Source of the DNA: Pseudonocardia kunmingensis
GTDB taxonomy: Bacteria > Actinomycetota > Actinomycetes > Mycobacteriales > Pseudonocardiaceae
Length of the DNA stretch: 64,000 nucleotides
Direction: 5' to 3'
Assembly: GCF_006716445.1 (NCBI RefSeq)
Contig: NZ_VFPA01000001.1
Location: forward strand, 1,550,001-1,614,000
The notes below the pieces were generated by a model. The model saw only the letters and a list, made by a program, of their open reading frames with translations, ran no database searches and had not been told where the DNA came from. The translations under genes and the position numbers were made by a program. Of the stretch, positions 7,671-19,677 are shown piece after piece (position 1 is the first letter of the stretch; each line of letters begins with the position of its first letter).

Positions 7671-9200
7671 TCAGCCCTGGCTGAAGCTCTCGATGATCGG
7701 CTGGCCGTTCTCGCCCGTGCCCACCACGAAGCGGTACGGCTCGGTGGTCGTGGCGCCGTCGCGGGGGTCGAACACGACCGTGGCCTCCACGGTGTTCTCC
7801 CCCGTCTGGCGGACGTTCTGCACGCTCACCGAGTCCATGCCGCCGTAGAAGCCGTTGAAGGAGTCCCGGCTGCCCGACTGGCCCTGCGCCTGGGCGCCGA
7901 GCATCTGCCAGGCCGCGTCGGTGTTGCCGGGCAGCAGCCCGTAGTAGGTCTGCACGACGGCGGCGGCGTCGCCGGCCGCCGCGGCGGGTGGCGCGCTCGT
8001 GGCGGGCGGCGCAGTGGTGGTGGTCGGCGCCGGTGTGGGCGTCGGGGTGGGGGACGGGGTGGTCGTCGGGGCGGCCGCGGCGGACTCCGTCGGCGCAGGC
8101 GCGCTCGTCGCGGGCAGGGCGGCCGGCGTACCGCCCGGGTCGCCGCTGCTCGTCAGGAGCGCCACGGTCACTCCGACACCCGCGGCGAGCACCGCCAGCA
8201 CACCGATCAGGACCGGCAGTCGGCGGTTGCGGCGCCGCTGCGGCTCGGGCCGCCGCATGTCGGACACGGTGGGCGGACCTGCGGGCGCGGGTGGCACGGC
8301 CGCGACGGCGGTGCTCGCCGCCGCCGTGGGCGCGAGCGGCGCGAGGCCGGTGTCACGGCCCGCGGCAGCCGCGGCCAGTGCGTCGCGGGCCTGCGCGGCC
8401 GACGGACGGTCCTCCGGGTCCCTGCTGAGCAGCCGCATGATCACGTCCACGACCGGGCCGGTCTCGCGCGGCGGGCGCACGTTCTCGGTGGCGACTTTGT
8501 GCAGCAGCGCGTAGGCGTTGTCGTCGAGCCCGAACGGCGGGGTGCCCTCGACCGCGGCGTACAGGGTGGCGCCGAGCGCGAACACGTCCGACGCAGCGGT
8601 CGGGTCGAGCCCGCGCGCCACCTCGGGCGAGATGAACGCGGGCGTGCCGGCGATCAGGCCGGTGCGGGTGAGCTGCACGTCGTCGACGGCACGGGAGACC
8701 CCGAAGTCGGTGAGCTTGACGCGGCCGTCCTCGGCGATCAGCACGTTGCCCGGCTTGACGTCGCGGTGCACCACGCCCGCGACGTGCGCGGCCGCCAGCC
8801 CGTCGGCGACCTGGCGGCCGATGTCGGCGACCTGGGACAGCGGCAACGGTCCCTTCGCCCCGAGCACCTGGGCCAGCGACTGCGACGGGAGGTACTCCAT
8901 CACCAGCCACGGCCGGTCCTCGTGCACCACCACGTCGAACATGCTGATCACGTGCGCGTGCTGCAGCCGGGCCCCGATCCGGCCCTCGCGCAGGATGCGC
9001 TGGCGCGACTCCTCCAGCGCGTCGTTGCCCGCCGCGGTGGGTGGGGCGGCCGCGATGAGCAGCTCCTTGACCGCCACCGTGCGGTTCAGCAGCTCGTCGG
9101 TGGCCCGCCAGACGGCGCCCATCGCGCCCGCACCGATCCGCTCGTCGAGCCGGTAGCGGGCGCCGACGCGGACGGGGGTGTGATCGGATGCGGGGCTCAT
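7671..9200 (-). CDS. Membrane Ser/Thr protein kinase (PknB-type) with extracellular domain
   Basis: The 509-residue protein has a Hanks-type kinase domain at about 17-275: glycine loop GAGAMGAV (23-30), Lys45 in VAVKE, HRDVKPGN from 145, and DFG at 165-167. A Pro/Ala juxtamembrane stretch is followed by one transmembrane helix near 330-355, a Thr/Pro-rich spacer, and about 90 extracellular residues beginning AVVQTYYGLLPGNTDAAW and ending in ESFSQG. That external part resembles small NTF2-like folds found on actinobacterial kinases rather than PASTA repeats; this is inference. The ATG at 9200 is preferred to a TTG three codons earlier. It should phosphorylate cytoplasmic proteins in response to an external cue. 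Confidence 0.92.
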   Translation of the reverse strand: MSPASDHTPVRVGARYRLDERIGAGAMGAVWRATDELLNRTVAVKELLIAAAPPTAAGNDALEESRQRILREGRIGARLQHAHVISMFDVVVHEDRPWLVMEYLPSQSLAQVLGAKGPLPLSQVADIGRQVADGLAAAHVAGVVHRDVKPGNVLIAEDGRVKLTDFGVSRAVDDVQLTRTGLIAGTPAFISPEVARGLDPTAASDVFALGATLYAAVEGTPPFGLDDNAYALLHKVATENVRPPRETGPVVDVIMRLLSRDPEDRPSAAQARDALAAAAAGRDTGLAPLAPTAAASTAVAAVPPAPAGPPTVSDMRRPEPQRRRNRRLPVLIGVLAVLAAGVGVTVALLTSSGDPGGTPAALPATSAPAPTESAAAAPTTTPSPTPTPTPAPTTTTAPPATSAPPAAAAGDAAAVVQTYYGLLPGNTDAAWQMLGAQAQGQSGSRDSFNGFYGGMDSVSVQNVRQTGENTVEATVVFDPRDGATTTEPYRFVVGTGENGQPIIESFSQG

Positions 9201-9332
9201 CGCCCGCAAGGGTAGCCAGGGGCACCGAGAGCGTGCCGAACGGCCGGGGTCAGGCGACGCACCTGCACGAACGGCCCGTTCGCCCGAACCTATCGGACGA
9301 ACTCGCTGCCGCGCGAGGGTGGCGCAGGGTGA

Positions 9333-11639
<2,307 letters not shown>

Positions 11640-11770
11640 CTAGGCAGGCACGCGGCGCGCGCGGGCCGGAACGAGCCGGACGAAGCGCCCGTCCGGGCCC
11701 GGTCTCCGCGATCCGGGCACCCTCGTCAGCAGGTCAGCGGTCCGGCGACGGGATCGTCGCGATCACCCGC

Positions 11771-11801
11771 GACCGTTCACGATCGTGATCGGTGACCGTT
11801 C
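11771..11801. promoter_or_regulatory. Palindrome flanked by direct repeats in the divergent intergenic region
   Basis: The 375-base gap 11556-11930 separates the divergent Rpf-fusion and CBS genes and holds no gene. Within it, GACCGTTC occurs at 11771-11778 and again at 11794-11801, 23 bases apart, and between them lies the perfect 12-base palindrome TCACGATCGTGA at 11777-11788. This arrangement suits a dimeric regulator serving either gene. I recognise no specific regulator motif; it is not a DosR box. Confidence 0.35.
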
Positions 11802-11930
11802 GGCGCACCGACCCCGACATCGCGGACGGATGGTGCGACTTTCCGGGTGACGCGCACCGCTGCGAGCCCGCACGACGCCGCCGGGAGGAGGACCATGGAA
11901 CCGTTCGCAGCCGGATGTGAAGGGGGAACG

Positions 11931-12362
11931 ATGAAGATCGCCGACATCCTCGACACCAAGGGACGCGACGTCCATTCCGTGCTGCCGTGGCTCACGGTGG
12001 CGGAGGTGGTCGACCGCCTCGGCCGGCTCGGCATCGGGGCGGTTCTCGTCAGCGAGTCGAACTCCATCCAGGGGATCGTCTCCGAACGCGACATCGTCCG
12101 CGCGCTGCGCAAGCACGGCGCCGCCCTGCTCACCATGCCGGTGAGCGAGGTGATGACCCGCTACGTCGAGACCTGCGACCCGGACGAGACCGTCGCGCAC
12201 GCGATGGCCCGGATGACCGCGGGCCGCTACCGGCACCTTCCGGTGGTCGTCGACGGGCGGGTCGTGGGCATGGTCAGCATCGGGGACCTCGTGAAGCACC
12301 GGGTCCGGGAGATGGAGATCGAGACGGGCGTGCTGCGCGACGCGGTGATCGCGCGCTACTGA
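11931..12362 (+). CDS. Two-CBS-domain protein
   Basis: This 143-residue protein consists of a tandem CBS pair. The first domain contains VHSVLPWLTVAEVVDRLGRLGIGAVLV and IQGIVSERDIVRAL; the second contains VSEVMTRYVETCDPDETVAHAMARM and RYRHLPVVVDGRVVGMVSIGDLV. CBS pairs bind adenosine nucleotides and usually act as energy sensors; stand-alone proteins of this size occur in actinobacterial stress regulons. The ATG at 11931 is chosen because GAAGGGGG precedes it by about six bases; the frame remains open upstream without family similarity. The partner is unknown. Confidence 0.9.
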   Translation: MKIADILDTKGRDVHSVLPWLTVAEVVDRLGRLGIGAVLVSESNSIQGIVSERDIVRALRKHGAALLTMPVSEVMTRYVETCDPDETVAHAMARMTAGRYRHLPVVVDGRVVGMVSIGDLVKHRVREMEIETGVLRDAVIARY

Positions 12363-12404
12363 CGCCACCGCGTTGGTAGGCACCTCTTCGTCAACCGCGC
12401 CGAG

Positions 12405-13040
12405 ATGATGGGGTGGTCGCATTCGGCCGCCGAGGCTCGTCGTCCCGTCCTCTGGGGGATGAACGACGCGGGGTTCGACGTCGCGGGCGAGACGACCGGC
12501 GCGGGTCGGGTCGCCTGGTTCCAGGTCGGGACCGGCGAGGGCGAGCTGTCGGGTGTGGCGTTCCCGTTCCATCCGCTGCTGACGTGCGCGGTCGACTCCG
12601 TCGCCCGGGTGGGCCGACTGGGCCTGGAGGGTGTGCAGTTCCTCGTACCCGTGCAGCACGCCGGCGCGCCGGCGTTCCGCTCCGCGGTGCCGAACTGGTT
12701 CACCCCCTGCGATCCGGCCTCCCGCACGCGCCTGCGGGTGACCCTGGACAGCGGCGAGGACGCGGTCCTGCCGCGGGTGGCGGCGCAGCTGTCGGAGCTC
12801 GTCATGCTGATGGCGCCGGAACGGTTCGCGGTCGAGCCGGGCACCCGGCAGGAGCACATGCAGCTCCTGCCGGAGGTCACCGAGTTCTGGATGGGCGAGG
12901 GCCGGCACCCGGTCACGTTCGACACCGTGGCCCCGGACTGGACCCTCGACTCCATCGCCTACACCGCGGACCTGTTCGCCGAGGCGTGCCGGCGCATCGA
13001 GATCCGCACGTCGGTCCAGATCAACATCGGCCGCGCGTAG
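12405..13040 (+). CDS. Conserved-looking hypothetical protein
   Basis: I do not recognise this 211-residue protein. Codon third positions are GC-rich along its length, so it is very likely coding. It contains few charged repeats, no signal peptide and no clear membrane helix. Residues near 20 read WGMNDAGFDVAGETTGAGRVAWF and the C-terminal part has hydrophobic helices (LPRVAAQLSELVMLMAPERF, TADLFAEACRRIEIRTSV), suggesting a soluble alpha/beta fold. The start is one of two adjacent ATGs at 12405 and 12408; no strong ribosome site is seen. It ends just before the convergent nitroreductase gene and follows the CBS gene by 42 bases, so co-transcription with that gene is possible. Confidence 0.72.
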   Translation: MMGWSHSAAEARRPVLWGMNDAGFDVAGETTGAGRVAWFQVGTGEGELSGVAFPFHPLLTCAVDSVARVGRLGLEGVQFLVPVQHAGAPAFRSAVPNWFTPCDPASRTRLRVTLDSGEDAVLPRVAAQLSELVMLMAPERFAVEPGTRQEHMQLLPEVTEFWMGEGRHPVTFDTVAPDWTLDSIAYTADLFAEACRRIEIRTSVQINIGRA

Positions 13041-13046
13041 GCCGGC

Positions 13047-13670
13047 TCAGTCGAACGCCGGGTCCTCGGTGCGGGTGCGCTTCAGCTCGAAGAAGTGCGG
13101 GTAGTCGGCGAGCAGCCGGGCGCCGTCGAACACCTTCCCGGCGTCCTCGCCGCGCGGGATGCGGGAGAGGACCGGCCCGAAGAACGCGGTGCCGTCGACG
13201 TGGATGGTCGGGGTGCCGACGTCCAGGCCCACCGGGTCCATGCCGCGGTGGTGGCTCGCGCGCAGCTCCTCGTCGTGGTCGGTGCTGGTGGCGGCGTCGG
13301 CGAGGCTCGCCGGCAGGCCGAGCTCGGCGAGCGACTCCTTGATCACCACGTCGAAGTCCTTGTTGCCCCCGTCGTGGATGCGGGTGCCGAAGGCGGTGTA
13401 GAGCGGCTCGAGGATCTCCTGGCCGTGGTTGCGGGCGGCGGCGATGGCGACGCGCACCGGGCCCCATGCGCGGTCCATCATCTCGCGGTACTCCGCGGGC
13501 AGATCGCGGCCCTCGTTCAGCACGGCGAGGCTCATGACGTTCCAGTGGATCTCGACGTCCCGGACCTCGCGCACCTCCAGCATCCAGCGCGAGGTGATCC
13601 AGGCCCACGGGCAGAGCGGGTCGAACCAGAAGTCGACGCGGGCGGTCTCCGTGGACACGGCACTCGACAC
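13047..13670 (-). CDS. Mycothiol-dependent nitroreductase-like DsbA-family protein (Rv2466c type)
   Basis: The 207-residue protein closely follows the Rv2466c pattern: [78 protein letters not shown], and the ending [18 protein letters not shown]. It is a thioredoxin-fold oxidoreductase with a helical insertion; the mycobacterial protein reduces nitro-compounds with mycothiol. The active site here is Cys-Pro-Trp-Ala instead of Cys-Pro-Trp-Cys, so only the nucleophilic Cys remains. The GTG at 13670 has GAGGAG seven bases upstream. It is divergent from pepN, the same order as in Mycobacterium. Confidence 0.92.
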   Translation of the reverse strand: MSSAVSTETARVDFWFDPLCPWAWITSRWMLEVREVRDVEIHWNVMSLAVLNEGRDLPAEYREMMDRAWGPVRVAIAAARNHGQEILEPLYTAFGTRIHDGGNKDFDVVIKESLAELGLPASLADAATSTDHDEELRASHHRGMDPVGLDVGTPTIHVDGTAFFGPVLSRIPRGEDAGKVFDGARLLADYPHFFELKRTRTEDPAFD

Positions 13671-13829
13671 GGCAAGCTCCTCGGGTTGCGGCGGGCGGTT
13701 CGACGGCACCAACCAGAAGGGTGGGTCCGGCATTCCGCGACGGCGCGATCTCACCGGCGCCCCGCACGCGCTCGTGGTTGGATCGGCAGCCAGTCCGAGC
13801 GTCCACCGATACAGGAGTGCCGAGTCCGC

Positions 13830-16364
13830 ATGGCCCCGCCCAACCTGACCCGCACCGACGCCGAGCGCCGGGCCGCGCAGCTCGAGGTCGCCGACTACGT
13901 GGTCGAGCTCGACCTCACCGACGGCTCCGGCGAGCCCGGTGCGGCGACGTTCGCGACCACCACGACCGTCCGGTTCCGCGCCGAGCCCGGCACCGACAGC
14001 TGGATCGACTTCGTGGGTGCCGAGGTCGCCTCGGCCACGCTCAACGGCGAGCCGCTCGACGTCTCCGGCTACCGCGAGGAGGACGGCATCGCGCTGCCCG
14101 GGCTCGCCGCGGAGAACGAGCTGCGCGTCGAGGCCACCGGCCGGTACATGAACACCGGGGAGGGCCTGCACCGCTTCGTCGACCCCGTGGACGGCGCGGT
14201 CTACCTGTACTCGCAGTTCGAGACGGCCGACGCGAAGCGCATGTTCGCCTGCTTCGACCAGCCCGACCTCAAGGCGCGCTACACGCTCACGGTCACCGCG
14301 CCGCAGGACTGGAAGGTCGTCTCCAACGCCGCCGCCGAGAGCGTCGAGGGCGGGGTGCACCGCTTCGCCACCACCGAGATCATGTCGACCTACCTGGTGG
14401 CCCTGATCGCCGGGCCGTACGCGGAGTGGCGCGACGAGCACGACGGCATCCCCTTGGGGATCTACTGCCGGGCCTCGCTCGCCGAGCACATGGACGCCGA
14501 GCGGCTCTTCACCGAGACCAAGCAGGGGTTCGACTTCTACCACCGCAACTTCGGCGTGCGGTACCCGTTCGGCAAGTACGACCAGCTGTTCGTGCCGGAG
14601 TTCAACGCGGGCGCGATGGAGAACGCCGGCGCGGTGACGTTCCTGGAGGACTACGTCTTCCGCTCCCGCGTCACCCGCTTCCTCTACGAGCGGCGCGCCG
14701 AGACCGTGCTGCACGAGATGGCGCACATGTGGTTCGGCGACCTCGTCACGATGCGGTGGTGGGACGACCTGTGGCTGAACGAGTCGTTCGCCACGTTCGC
14801 GTCGGTGCTCTGCCAGGCCGAGGCCACCGAGTACCGCAACGCGTGGACGACGTTCGCCAACGTCGAGAAGTCGTGGGCGTACCGGCAGGACCAGCTGCCC
14901 TCCACGCACCCGGTGGCCGCCGACATCCCCGACCTCCAGGCGGTGGAGGTCAACTTCGACGGCATCACCTACGCCAAGGGCGCGTCGGTGCTCAAGCAGC
15001 TGGTTGCCTACGTCGGGCTGGAGCCCTTCCTCGCCGGGCTGCGCAGCTACTTCACCGCGCACGCCTGGGGCAACGCCACCTTCGACGACCTGCTCGGCGC
15101 GCTCGAGGAGGCGTCGGGCCGCGACCTGTCCGGCTGGGGCGCGCAGTGGCTGCGCACCACCGGGCTCAACCTGCTGCGCCCGTCGTTCGAGGTCGACGCC
15201 GAGGGCCGGTTCACCCGGTTCGCCGTGGTGCAGGGCGGGGCCCGTCCCGGCGCCGGTGAGCTGCGCACGCACCGCCTCGCGGTGGGCGTCTACGACGACC
15301 GGGACGGCAAGCTGGTCCGCACGCACCGCGTCGAGGTGGACGTCAACGGCGAGCGCACCGACGTGCCGGAGCTGGTGGGGGTGCCGCGCGGGCAGCTGGT
15401 GCTGGTCAACGACGACGACCTCACCTACTGCGCGCTGCGGCTGGACCCGGGTTCGCTGGCCACGCTCGTCGACCGCATCGGCGACATCGCCGATCCGCTG
15501 CCGCGCACGCTGTGCTGGTCGGCGGCGTGGGAGATGACCCGCGAGGCCGAGCTGAAGGCCCGCGACTTCGCCACGCTCGTCGCGGGCGGGTTCGGCGCCG
15601 AGACCGAGATCGGCGTGGTGCAGCGGCTGCTGCTGCAGGCGCAGACCGCGATCACCTCCTACGCCGACGAGACGTGGGCGGCCGAACGCGGCTGGCCGAT
15701 GCTCGTCGACTCCCTGCTCCTGCGTCTCGACTCCGCGGCCGCGGGCTCTGACGCGCAGCTGGCCACCGTCAACGCCCTGACCTCCAGCGTGCTCTACACG
15801 CCGGTGCTCGAGGGCATGCGCGAGTGGCTGCACGGCGAGAACGTGCCTGCGGGCCTCACCATCGACACCGACCTGCGCTGGCGGCTGCTGCACGCCCTCG
15901 CGGCGCACGGCTTCGCCGGCGAGGCCGAGATCGAGGAGGAGCTGCGGCGCGACCCGACGTCCACCGGCCAGCGCCAGGCCGAGCGGGCGCGCGCCCTGGT
16001 CCCCACCGCGGAGGCGAAGGAGCGGGCCTGGAAGCGCGCGGTCCACGACGACGAGGTCCCGAACGCGGTGCAGGAGGCCATCATCAGCGGCTTCTCCCAC
16101 CCGGGGCAGCGCGGCATGCTCGGCGGGTACGTGGAGCGGTACTTCGCCGAGGTGGCCGAGGTCTGGGAGCGGCGCACGAGCGAGCGGGCCCAGCAGGTGG
16201 TGGTCGGGCTGTTCCCGTCGTGGGCGGTGGACAAGTCCACGGTGGAGGCCGCCGACGCGTGGCTCGCCGACGAGTCGCACCCGCCTGCGCTGCGGCGGCT
16301 GGTGTCCGAGGGCCGGGCCGGGATCGTCCGGGCACTGGGTGCGCGCGAGTTCGACCGCTCGTAG
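13830..16364 (+). CDS. pepN: Aminopeptidase N (M1 metallopeptidase)
   Basis: This 844-residue protein has the full M1 layout. The N-terminal beta domain is followed by the exopeptidase motif GAMEN at 261-265, the zinc motif HEMAH at 295-299 with the third ligand Glu318 in WLNESF, and a long helical ERAP1-like C-terminal domain (SWAAEWEMT-type segments near 565 and a final [16 protein letters not shown]). It removes N-terminal residues from peptides in the cytoplasm. The ATG at 13830 follows AGGAG by about 13 bases. Its neighbours, Rv2466c-like upstream and DUF5130/CtaJ-like genes downstream, reproduce the mycobacterial gene neighbourhood, with an inserted DUF2332 gene and Cys-rich gene. Confidence 0.96.
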   Translation: MAPPNLTRTDAERRAAQLEVADYVVELDLTDGSGEPGAATFATTTTVRFRAEPGTDSWIDFVGAEVASATLNGEPLDVSGYREEDGIALPGLAAENELRVEATGRYMNTGEGLHRFVDPVDGAVYLYSQFETADAKRMFACFDQPDLKARYTLTVTAPQDWKVVSNAAAESVEGGVHRFATTEIMSTYLVALIAGPYAEWRDEHDGIPLGIYCRASLAEHMDAERLFTETKQGFDFYHRNFGVRYPFGKYDQLFVPEFNAGAMENAGAVTFLEDYVFRSRVTRFLYERRAETVLHEMAHMWFGDLVTMRWWDDLWLNESFATFASVLCQAEATEYRNAWTTFANVEKSWAYRQDQLPSTHPVAADIPDLQAVEVNFDGITYAKGASVLKQLVAYVGLEPFLAGLRSYFTAHAWGNATFDDLLGALEEASGRDLSGWGAQWLRTTGLNLLRPSFEVDAEGRFTRFAVVQGGARPGAGELRTHRLAVGVYDDRDGKLVRTHRVEVDVNGERTDVPELVGVPRGQLVLVNDDDLTYCALRLDPGSLATLVDRIGDIADPLPRTLCWSAAWEMTREAELKARDFATLVAGGFGAETEIGVVQRLLLQAQTAITSYADETWAAERGWPMLVDSLLLRLDSAAAGSDAQLATVNALTSSVLYTPVLEGMREWLHGENVPAGLTIDTDLRWRLLHALAAHGFAGEAEIEEELRRDPTSTGQRQAERARALVPTAEAKERAWKRAVHDDEVPNAVQEAIISGFSHPGQRGMLGGYVERYFAEVAEVWERRTSERAQQVVVGLFPSWAVDKSTVEAADAWLADESHPPALRRLVSEGRAGIVRALGAREFDRS

Positions 16365-16398
16365 CGCGTAGGGGGAGGCCAGGATCGTCGACGAGGAC

Positions 16399-17394
16399 GT
16401 GCTGACCGGCACCGGTCAGCGGTACCGGCGCTTCGCCGACGTGGAGGCACGCGGCCGCTCACCGCTCTACGAGCGGTGGGCGCGCGCGATCGCGGGCGAT
16501 CCGGGCGTGCTGGCCTTCCTCGCCACCCTGCCCGAGCCCAAGCGGCAGCCGAACCTGCTGTTCGCGGCGGTGCGCCACCTCGTCGGGCTCCCCGGCAGCT
16601 ACGCCGGGCTGCGTGCGGCCGTGCTCGAGCGCCCGGCCGAGCTCACCGACGTCGTGCTCTCGCGGCGCACCCAGACCAACGAGCCCGCCCGGTGCGCCAC
16701 CCTGCTCCCCGCCCTCGCCGCGCTACCGCAGCCGTTGGCCCTGCTCGAGGTCGGCGCCAGCGCCGGGCTCACCCTGCTGCCGGACCGCTACCGCTACGAC
16801 TACGACGGGCACACCCTGACCAACGGCGATCCGGGCGCCCCCGTCCTGCGCTGCCGGCCGGTGGGCCCGGTTCCGGTGCCCGCCGAGCTCCCCCGCGTCG
16901 TCTGGCGCGCGGGCCTCGACCTCAACCCGCTCGACGTCACCGACCCGGACGACCTCGCGTGGTTGGGCTGCCTGGTATGGCCCGGCGAGCACGGCCGGCA
17001 GGAACGTCTGGCTGCGGCCGCGGCGGTCGCGCGGCGCGACCCGCCGCGCATAGTGCGGGGCGACCTCGTCGACGACCTCCCGGCGCTCGCAGCACAGGCG
17101 CCCTCGGACGCCACGCTGGTCGTCTTCCACTCCGCCGTGCTGCACTACGTCGACCCGGACCGGCGACGGGAGTTCGCCGACGCGGTCGGGCACCTGGGCG
17201 CGGTCTGGCTGTCCAACGAGGCCCCGGGCGTGCTCACCGACCTGCGCGACGCACCGGCGCCGCGCGCGGGCACCGACGCGTTCCTCCTCGTCCGCGACGG
17301 ACGCACCCCGCTCGCGTTCACCGACGGGCACGGCACCTGGGTCGAATGGGTCGCCGACCGGCCGGGCCGGCCGGAACCCGGGGTCAGGAACTAG
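16399..17394 (+). CDS. DUF2332 domain protein
   Basis: The 331-residue protein begins at a GTG 34 bases after pepN and matches DUF2332: [54 protein letters not shown], then [21 protein letters not shown]. The GASAGL segment resembles the glycine loop of SAM-dependent methyltransferases, and [19 protein letters not shown] and WLSNEAPGV fit a Rossmann-like fold. Biochemical function is unknown for the family. Its last eleven bases overlap the end of the convergent Cys-rich gene. Confidence 0.85.
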   Translation: MLTGTGQRYRRFADVEARGRSPLYERWARAIAGDPGVLAFLATLPEPKRQPNLLFAAVRHLVGLPGSYAGLRAAVLERPAELTDVVLSRRTQTNEPARCATLLPALAALPQPLALLEVGASAGLTLLPDRYRYDYDGHTLTNGDPGAPVLRCRPVGPVPVPAELPRVVWRAGLDLNPLDVTDPDDLAWLGCLVWPGEHGRQERLAAAAAVARRDPPRIVRGDLVDDLPALAAQAPSDATLVVFHSAVLHYVDPDRRREFADAVGHLGAVWLSNEAPGVLTDLRDAPAPRAGTDAFLLVRDGRTPLAFTDGHGTWVEWVADRPGRPEPGVRN

Positions 17395-17737
17395 CGGTGA
17401 TCTTGCGCCAGAGCTGCCGGAAGAACCCGTTCTCGGGCCGGAACTCCGCGCAGCCCAGGCGGCCGCAGGTGCCGCAGTCGCTGCCGGGCCGGTAGTGCTC
17501 GTGCGCGGCCTGGCCGTGCCCGCAGGTGCACGGGTCGACGACGGTGCGCTGGACGGGCGGCGGCGGGACGTCCGCCGGAACCGGCGGTGACGAGGTGCGC
17601 TGCGTCGGGAGGGAGGTGTCCAGATCGGAGAGGGAGGGCATGCCCGTGGGTGGCGTGAGGACCGAGGAGCCTGCGCTGTGTGCGCGGCCGCGTCGCTGCC
17701 CTGCGCCGGCCGAGTGCCCCGATGCCGCATCACCCAT
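17384..17737 (-). CDS. Small Cys-rich putative zinc-binding protein
   Basis: A protein of up to 117 residues has a Pro/Ser-rich N-terminal half and a C-terminal metal-site-like pattern: CTCGHGQAAHEH, then CGTCGRLGC, then FRPENGFFRQLW. The spaced Cys and His residues suggest one zinc ribbon. The ATG at 17737 has AGGGA upstream; an internal ATG at 17641 would give 85 residues and still include the whole Cys motif. I cannot assign a function. It overlaps the DUF2332 gene tail to tail by eleven bases. Confidence 0.68.
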   Translation of the reverse strand: MGDAASGHSAGAGQRRGRAHSAGSSVLTPPTGMPSLSDLDTSLPTQRTSSPPVPADVPPPPVQRTVVDPCTCGHGQAAHEHYRPGSDCGTCGRLGCAEFRPENGFFRQLWRKITASS

Positions 17738-17955
17738 GTGGGTCCCTGCCCTTCATCAGTCCGTGCCCTGGAGGGGGCGTGCACGCACAGTATGCGACCG
17801 GAGCCATGAAGTCGACCATCACCAACTCCGGTACAAGCTCGGAGGTTACGGTCGATCTGTTACCGGTCGTGCTGCACGTCGCGTCGTCGCCGACGGTGGG
17901 GAGTACCCGTTCGGGGTCGGCGGGGAAACGACGGACCGCGTCGGTGAGCGGTGGG

Positions 17956-18483
17956 TCAGCGCGTGCGGGGGCGTCCGCCCGCCTGGTCGGCGAGCATGCG
18001 CAGACCGCTGAGCAGCCCGCCGAGCAGATCGCCCTCCTTGAAGGAGGCCACCATGCTCATCACCGCGAGCTTCGCCCCGCGGTCGGGCAGGCGCACCCGC
18101 GCCTCGCCGCCGCTGAGGACCTCCACCACCCGCTGGCCCGGGCTGACCGCGATGAGCACCGCCTCGTCCGAGCCCTCGAGCTCGTCGTGCAGCTGCGCCA
18201 CCCGCGCCTGCGGCTCCGGCCCGAGGTCGCCGAGGTAGACGCTGAACCGCAGGCCGGTCTCGCGGCTGGCCAGCGTGAGCGCCTCGTCGAGCCGGGCGAG
18301 CTGCACCGGGGTGAACGGCTCGTCGGCGCGGGAGGGCTCCTCGAACTCCTCCGCCTGCGAGATCCGGCCGGACGCCGTGACGACGGCGCCGTCCGGCAGC
18401 TCGTCGCTCTCCGGGCGGGCGACGGCGGTGCCGGTGCCGCCGTGGTCGGTCGTGCTGCCGGGGGTCACCTCACCAGCTGCCAC
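17956..18483 (-). CDS. DUF5130 family protein (Rv2468c-like)
   Basis: The 175-residue protein carries LARLDEALTLASRETGLRFSVYLGDLG, VLIAVSPGQRVVEVLSGGEAR and LPDRGAKLAVMSMVASFKEGDLLGGLLSGLRMLADQ. This is the TPM-like DUF5130 pattern of actinobacteria, whose Mycobacterium member lies beside pepN. Function is not established. The GTG at 18483 is chosen because GAGGAG lies six bases upstream; an earlier GTG at 18489 is too close to that site. It overlaps the ctaJ-like gene by 14 bases, which supports coupled expression and a link to the respiratory oxidase. Confidence 0.82.
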   Translation of the reverse strand: MAAGEVTPGSTTDHGGTGTAVARPESDELPDGAVVTASGRISQAEEFEEPSRADEPFTPVQLARLDEALTLASRETGLRFSVYLGDLGPEPQARVAQLHDELEGSDEAVLIAVSPGQRVVEVLSGGEARVRLPDRGAKLAVMSMVASFKEGDLLGGLLSGLRMLADQAGGRPRTR

Positions 18484-18724
18484 GGGCACCTCCTCGCTCG
18501 GTGCCGGCGCGCGCTCCGGTCACAGCGGTCGGGTGGTGGTCGGCGGCCGGAAGCTGCGCGCCCTGCGGGTTGGCCGTCCACCAGATGGGAGCGTGCGGCC
18601 AGGGCTGGCCGACCCGGTAGCGGGGCCGCCGAGCCATCCGCGGTGCGACGACCAGCAGCACGATACCCAGGTACAACGCCACTGACGGCACCACGAAGAA
18701 GAGGATCGTCTCCCACACGCTCAC
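18470..18724 (-). CDS. ctaJ: CtaJ-like small membrane subunit of aa3-type cytochrome oxidase
   Basis: This protein of about 84 residues starts at a GTG (MSVWETILFFVVP) and has one N-terminal transmembrane helix (about 5-28), then the basic loop APRMARRPRYRVGQPW and WWTANPQG. The RYR-x-GQ-W and WWTANP words are the diagnostic features I know from actinobacterial CtaJ, a single-span subunit of the cytochrome bcc-aa3 supercomplex. The position next to DUF5130 and pepN agrees with the mycobacterial arrangement. No strong ribosome site is visible, so the exact start is uncertain. Confidence 0.68.
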   Translation of the reverse strand: MSVWETILFFVVPSVALYLGIVLLVVAPRMARRPRYRVGQPWPHAPIWWTANPQGAQLPAADHHPTAVTGARAGTERGGARGSW

Positions 18725-18759
18725 GTGCCGGAACGATAGTCGACGCCCTTGCGGGCACT

Positions 18760-19677
18760 TCATCCGGCGGGCGGTGCCCAGCCGTCCCGGAACAGCGACT
18801 CCATCTTGTCCAGGCACTGCTCCAACCCGGCCCGGGACACGTCGCGCGCCTCGGCCGTGCCGTAGCCGAACTCCTGCACGGTGAGCTCGGTGCGCCCACC
18901 GTCGACCGGGCGGAGCGTCACCACGTGCCGGACGGCGCGGGGCACGCCGGGCGGGATGGACGCGTCGTCGAGCGGCGCGCGGTCGGCATCGGTGAAGTCG
19001 AGCGCGAACTCGAGCCGCTCATGCGGCACGACCGTGCGGTAGGTCCAGGTGTTGTACATGTCCTGGCCGCCGTACTCGGCCGGCGCGCGCATGCACACCA
19101 GCGACGTGCCTCCCTCCCGGACGTCGAGCTCGGCCAGCGGTGAGGTGAAGCCGGTCGGACCCCACCAGCGCATGACGTACTCGGGCTCGGTCCAGGCCTT
19201 CCACGCCTGCTCGACAGGCGCTTCCAGCAGGCGGGTGACGGTGAGGTCGTGGGTCACGCCCGCCCGGCTGCTGATCTGCTGCACCGACCACCGGTTGCCG
19301 TCCGGGTCGGCGAAGTGCACGAACCCCACGTTGTCGAGAGCGTCCCCCTCGCGCGCGGGGCGGAAGGTCTCACCGTCCTCGCTGACCACGACCCCGCTCG
19401 TCGCCACCCCTCCCGCCGCCAGGTGGGCGTGCGCGGCGTGGACGTCGGGCACGACGAGCACCAGCCCGCGCAGCGACCCCGGGACCAGGTCGTCGTGGTA
19501 GCCGGTCGAGAGCTGGATCGAGCACCCCGAGCCCGGCGGGGTGAGCTGCACGAACCGGTGCTCGGCGTCGCTCGCCACGTCGAGGTCGACGGTGAACCCG
19601 ACCCGGTCGGCGTAGAACGCCTTCGCGCGTTCCACGTCCGACACCGGGACCTGCACCACTTCCAACGTCCACTGCAC
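18760..19677 (-). CDS. VOC-domain / AHSA1 (SRPBCC) fusion protein
   Basis: The 305-residue protein joins two small-molecule-binding folds. Residues about 1-145 are a glyoxalase/VOC module (EVVQVPVSDVERAKAFYADRVGF, GLVLVVPDVHAAHAHL, FADPDGNRWSVQ). Residues about 150-305 are an AHSA1-type START-like module (TRLLEAPVEQAWKAWTEPEYV, RWWGPTGF, and a final SLFRDGW). Similar pairs occur as adjacent genes near ArsR or ECF sigma genes in actinobacteria. The GTG at 19677 has GGAGGAGG about seven bases upstream. Substrate is unknown. It reads in the same direction as ctaJ, 35 bases upstream. Confidence 0.86.
   Translation of the reverse strand: MQWTLEVVQVPVSDVERAKAFYADRVGFTVDLDVASDAEHRFVQLTPPGSGCSIQLSTGYHDDLVPGSLRGLVLVVPDVHAAHAHLAAGGVATSGVVVSEDGETFRPAREGDALDNVGFVHFADPDGNRWSVQQISSRAGVTHDLTVTRLLEAPVEQAWKAWTEPEYVMRWWGPTGFTSPLAELDVREGGTSLVCMRAPAEYGGQDMYNTWTYRTVVPHERLEFALDFTDADRAPLDDASIPPGVPRAVRHVVTLRPVDGGRTELTVQEFGYGTAEARDVSRAGLEQCLDKMESLFRDGWAPPAG

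Noticed and set aside
9268-9282. Small palindrome CGAACG-GCC-CGTTCG after the Rpf-fusion gene as a terminator
   Set aside because: A six-base stem is common by chance in this GC-rich DNA; too weak to list as a feature.
13671-16412. N-terminal extension of the nitroreductase frame running antisense through pepN
   Set aside because: The conserved protein begins at the GTG at 13670 with a good ribosome site; the extension has no family similarity.
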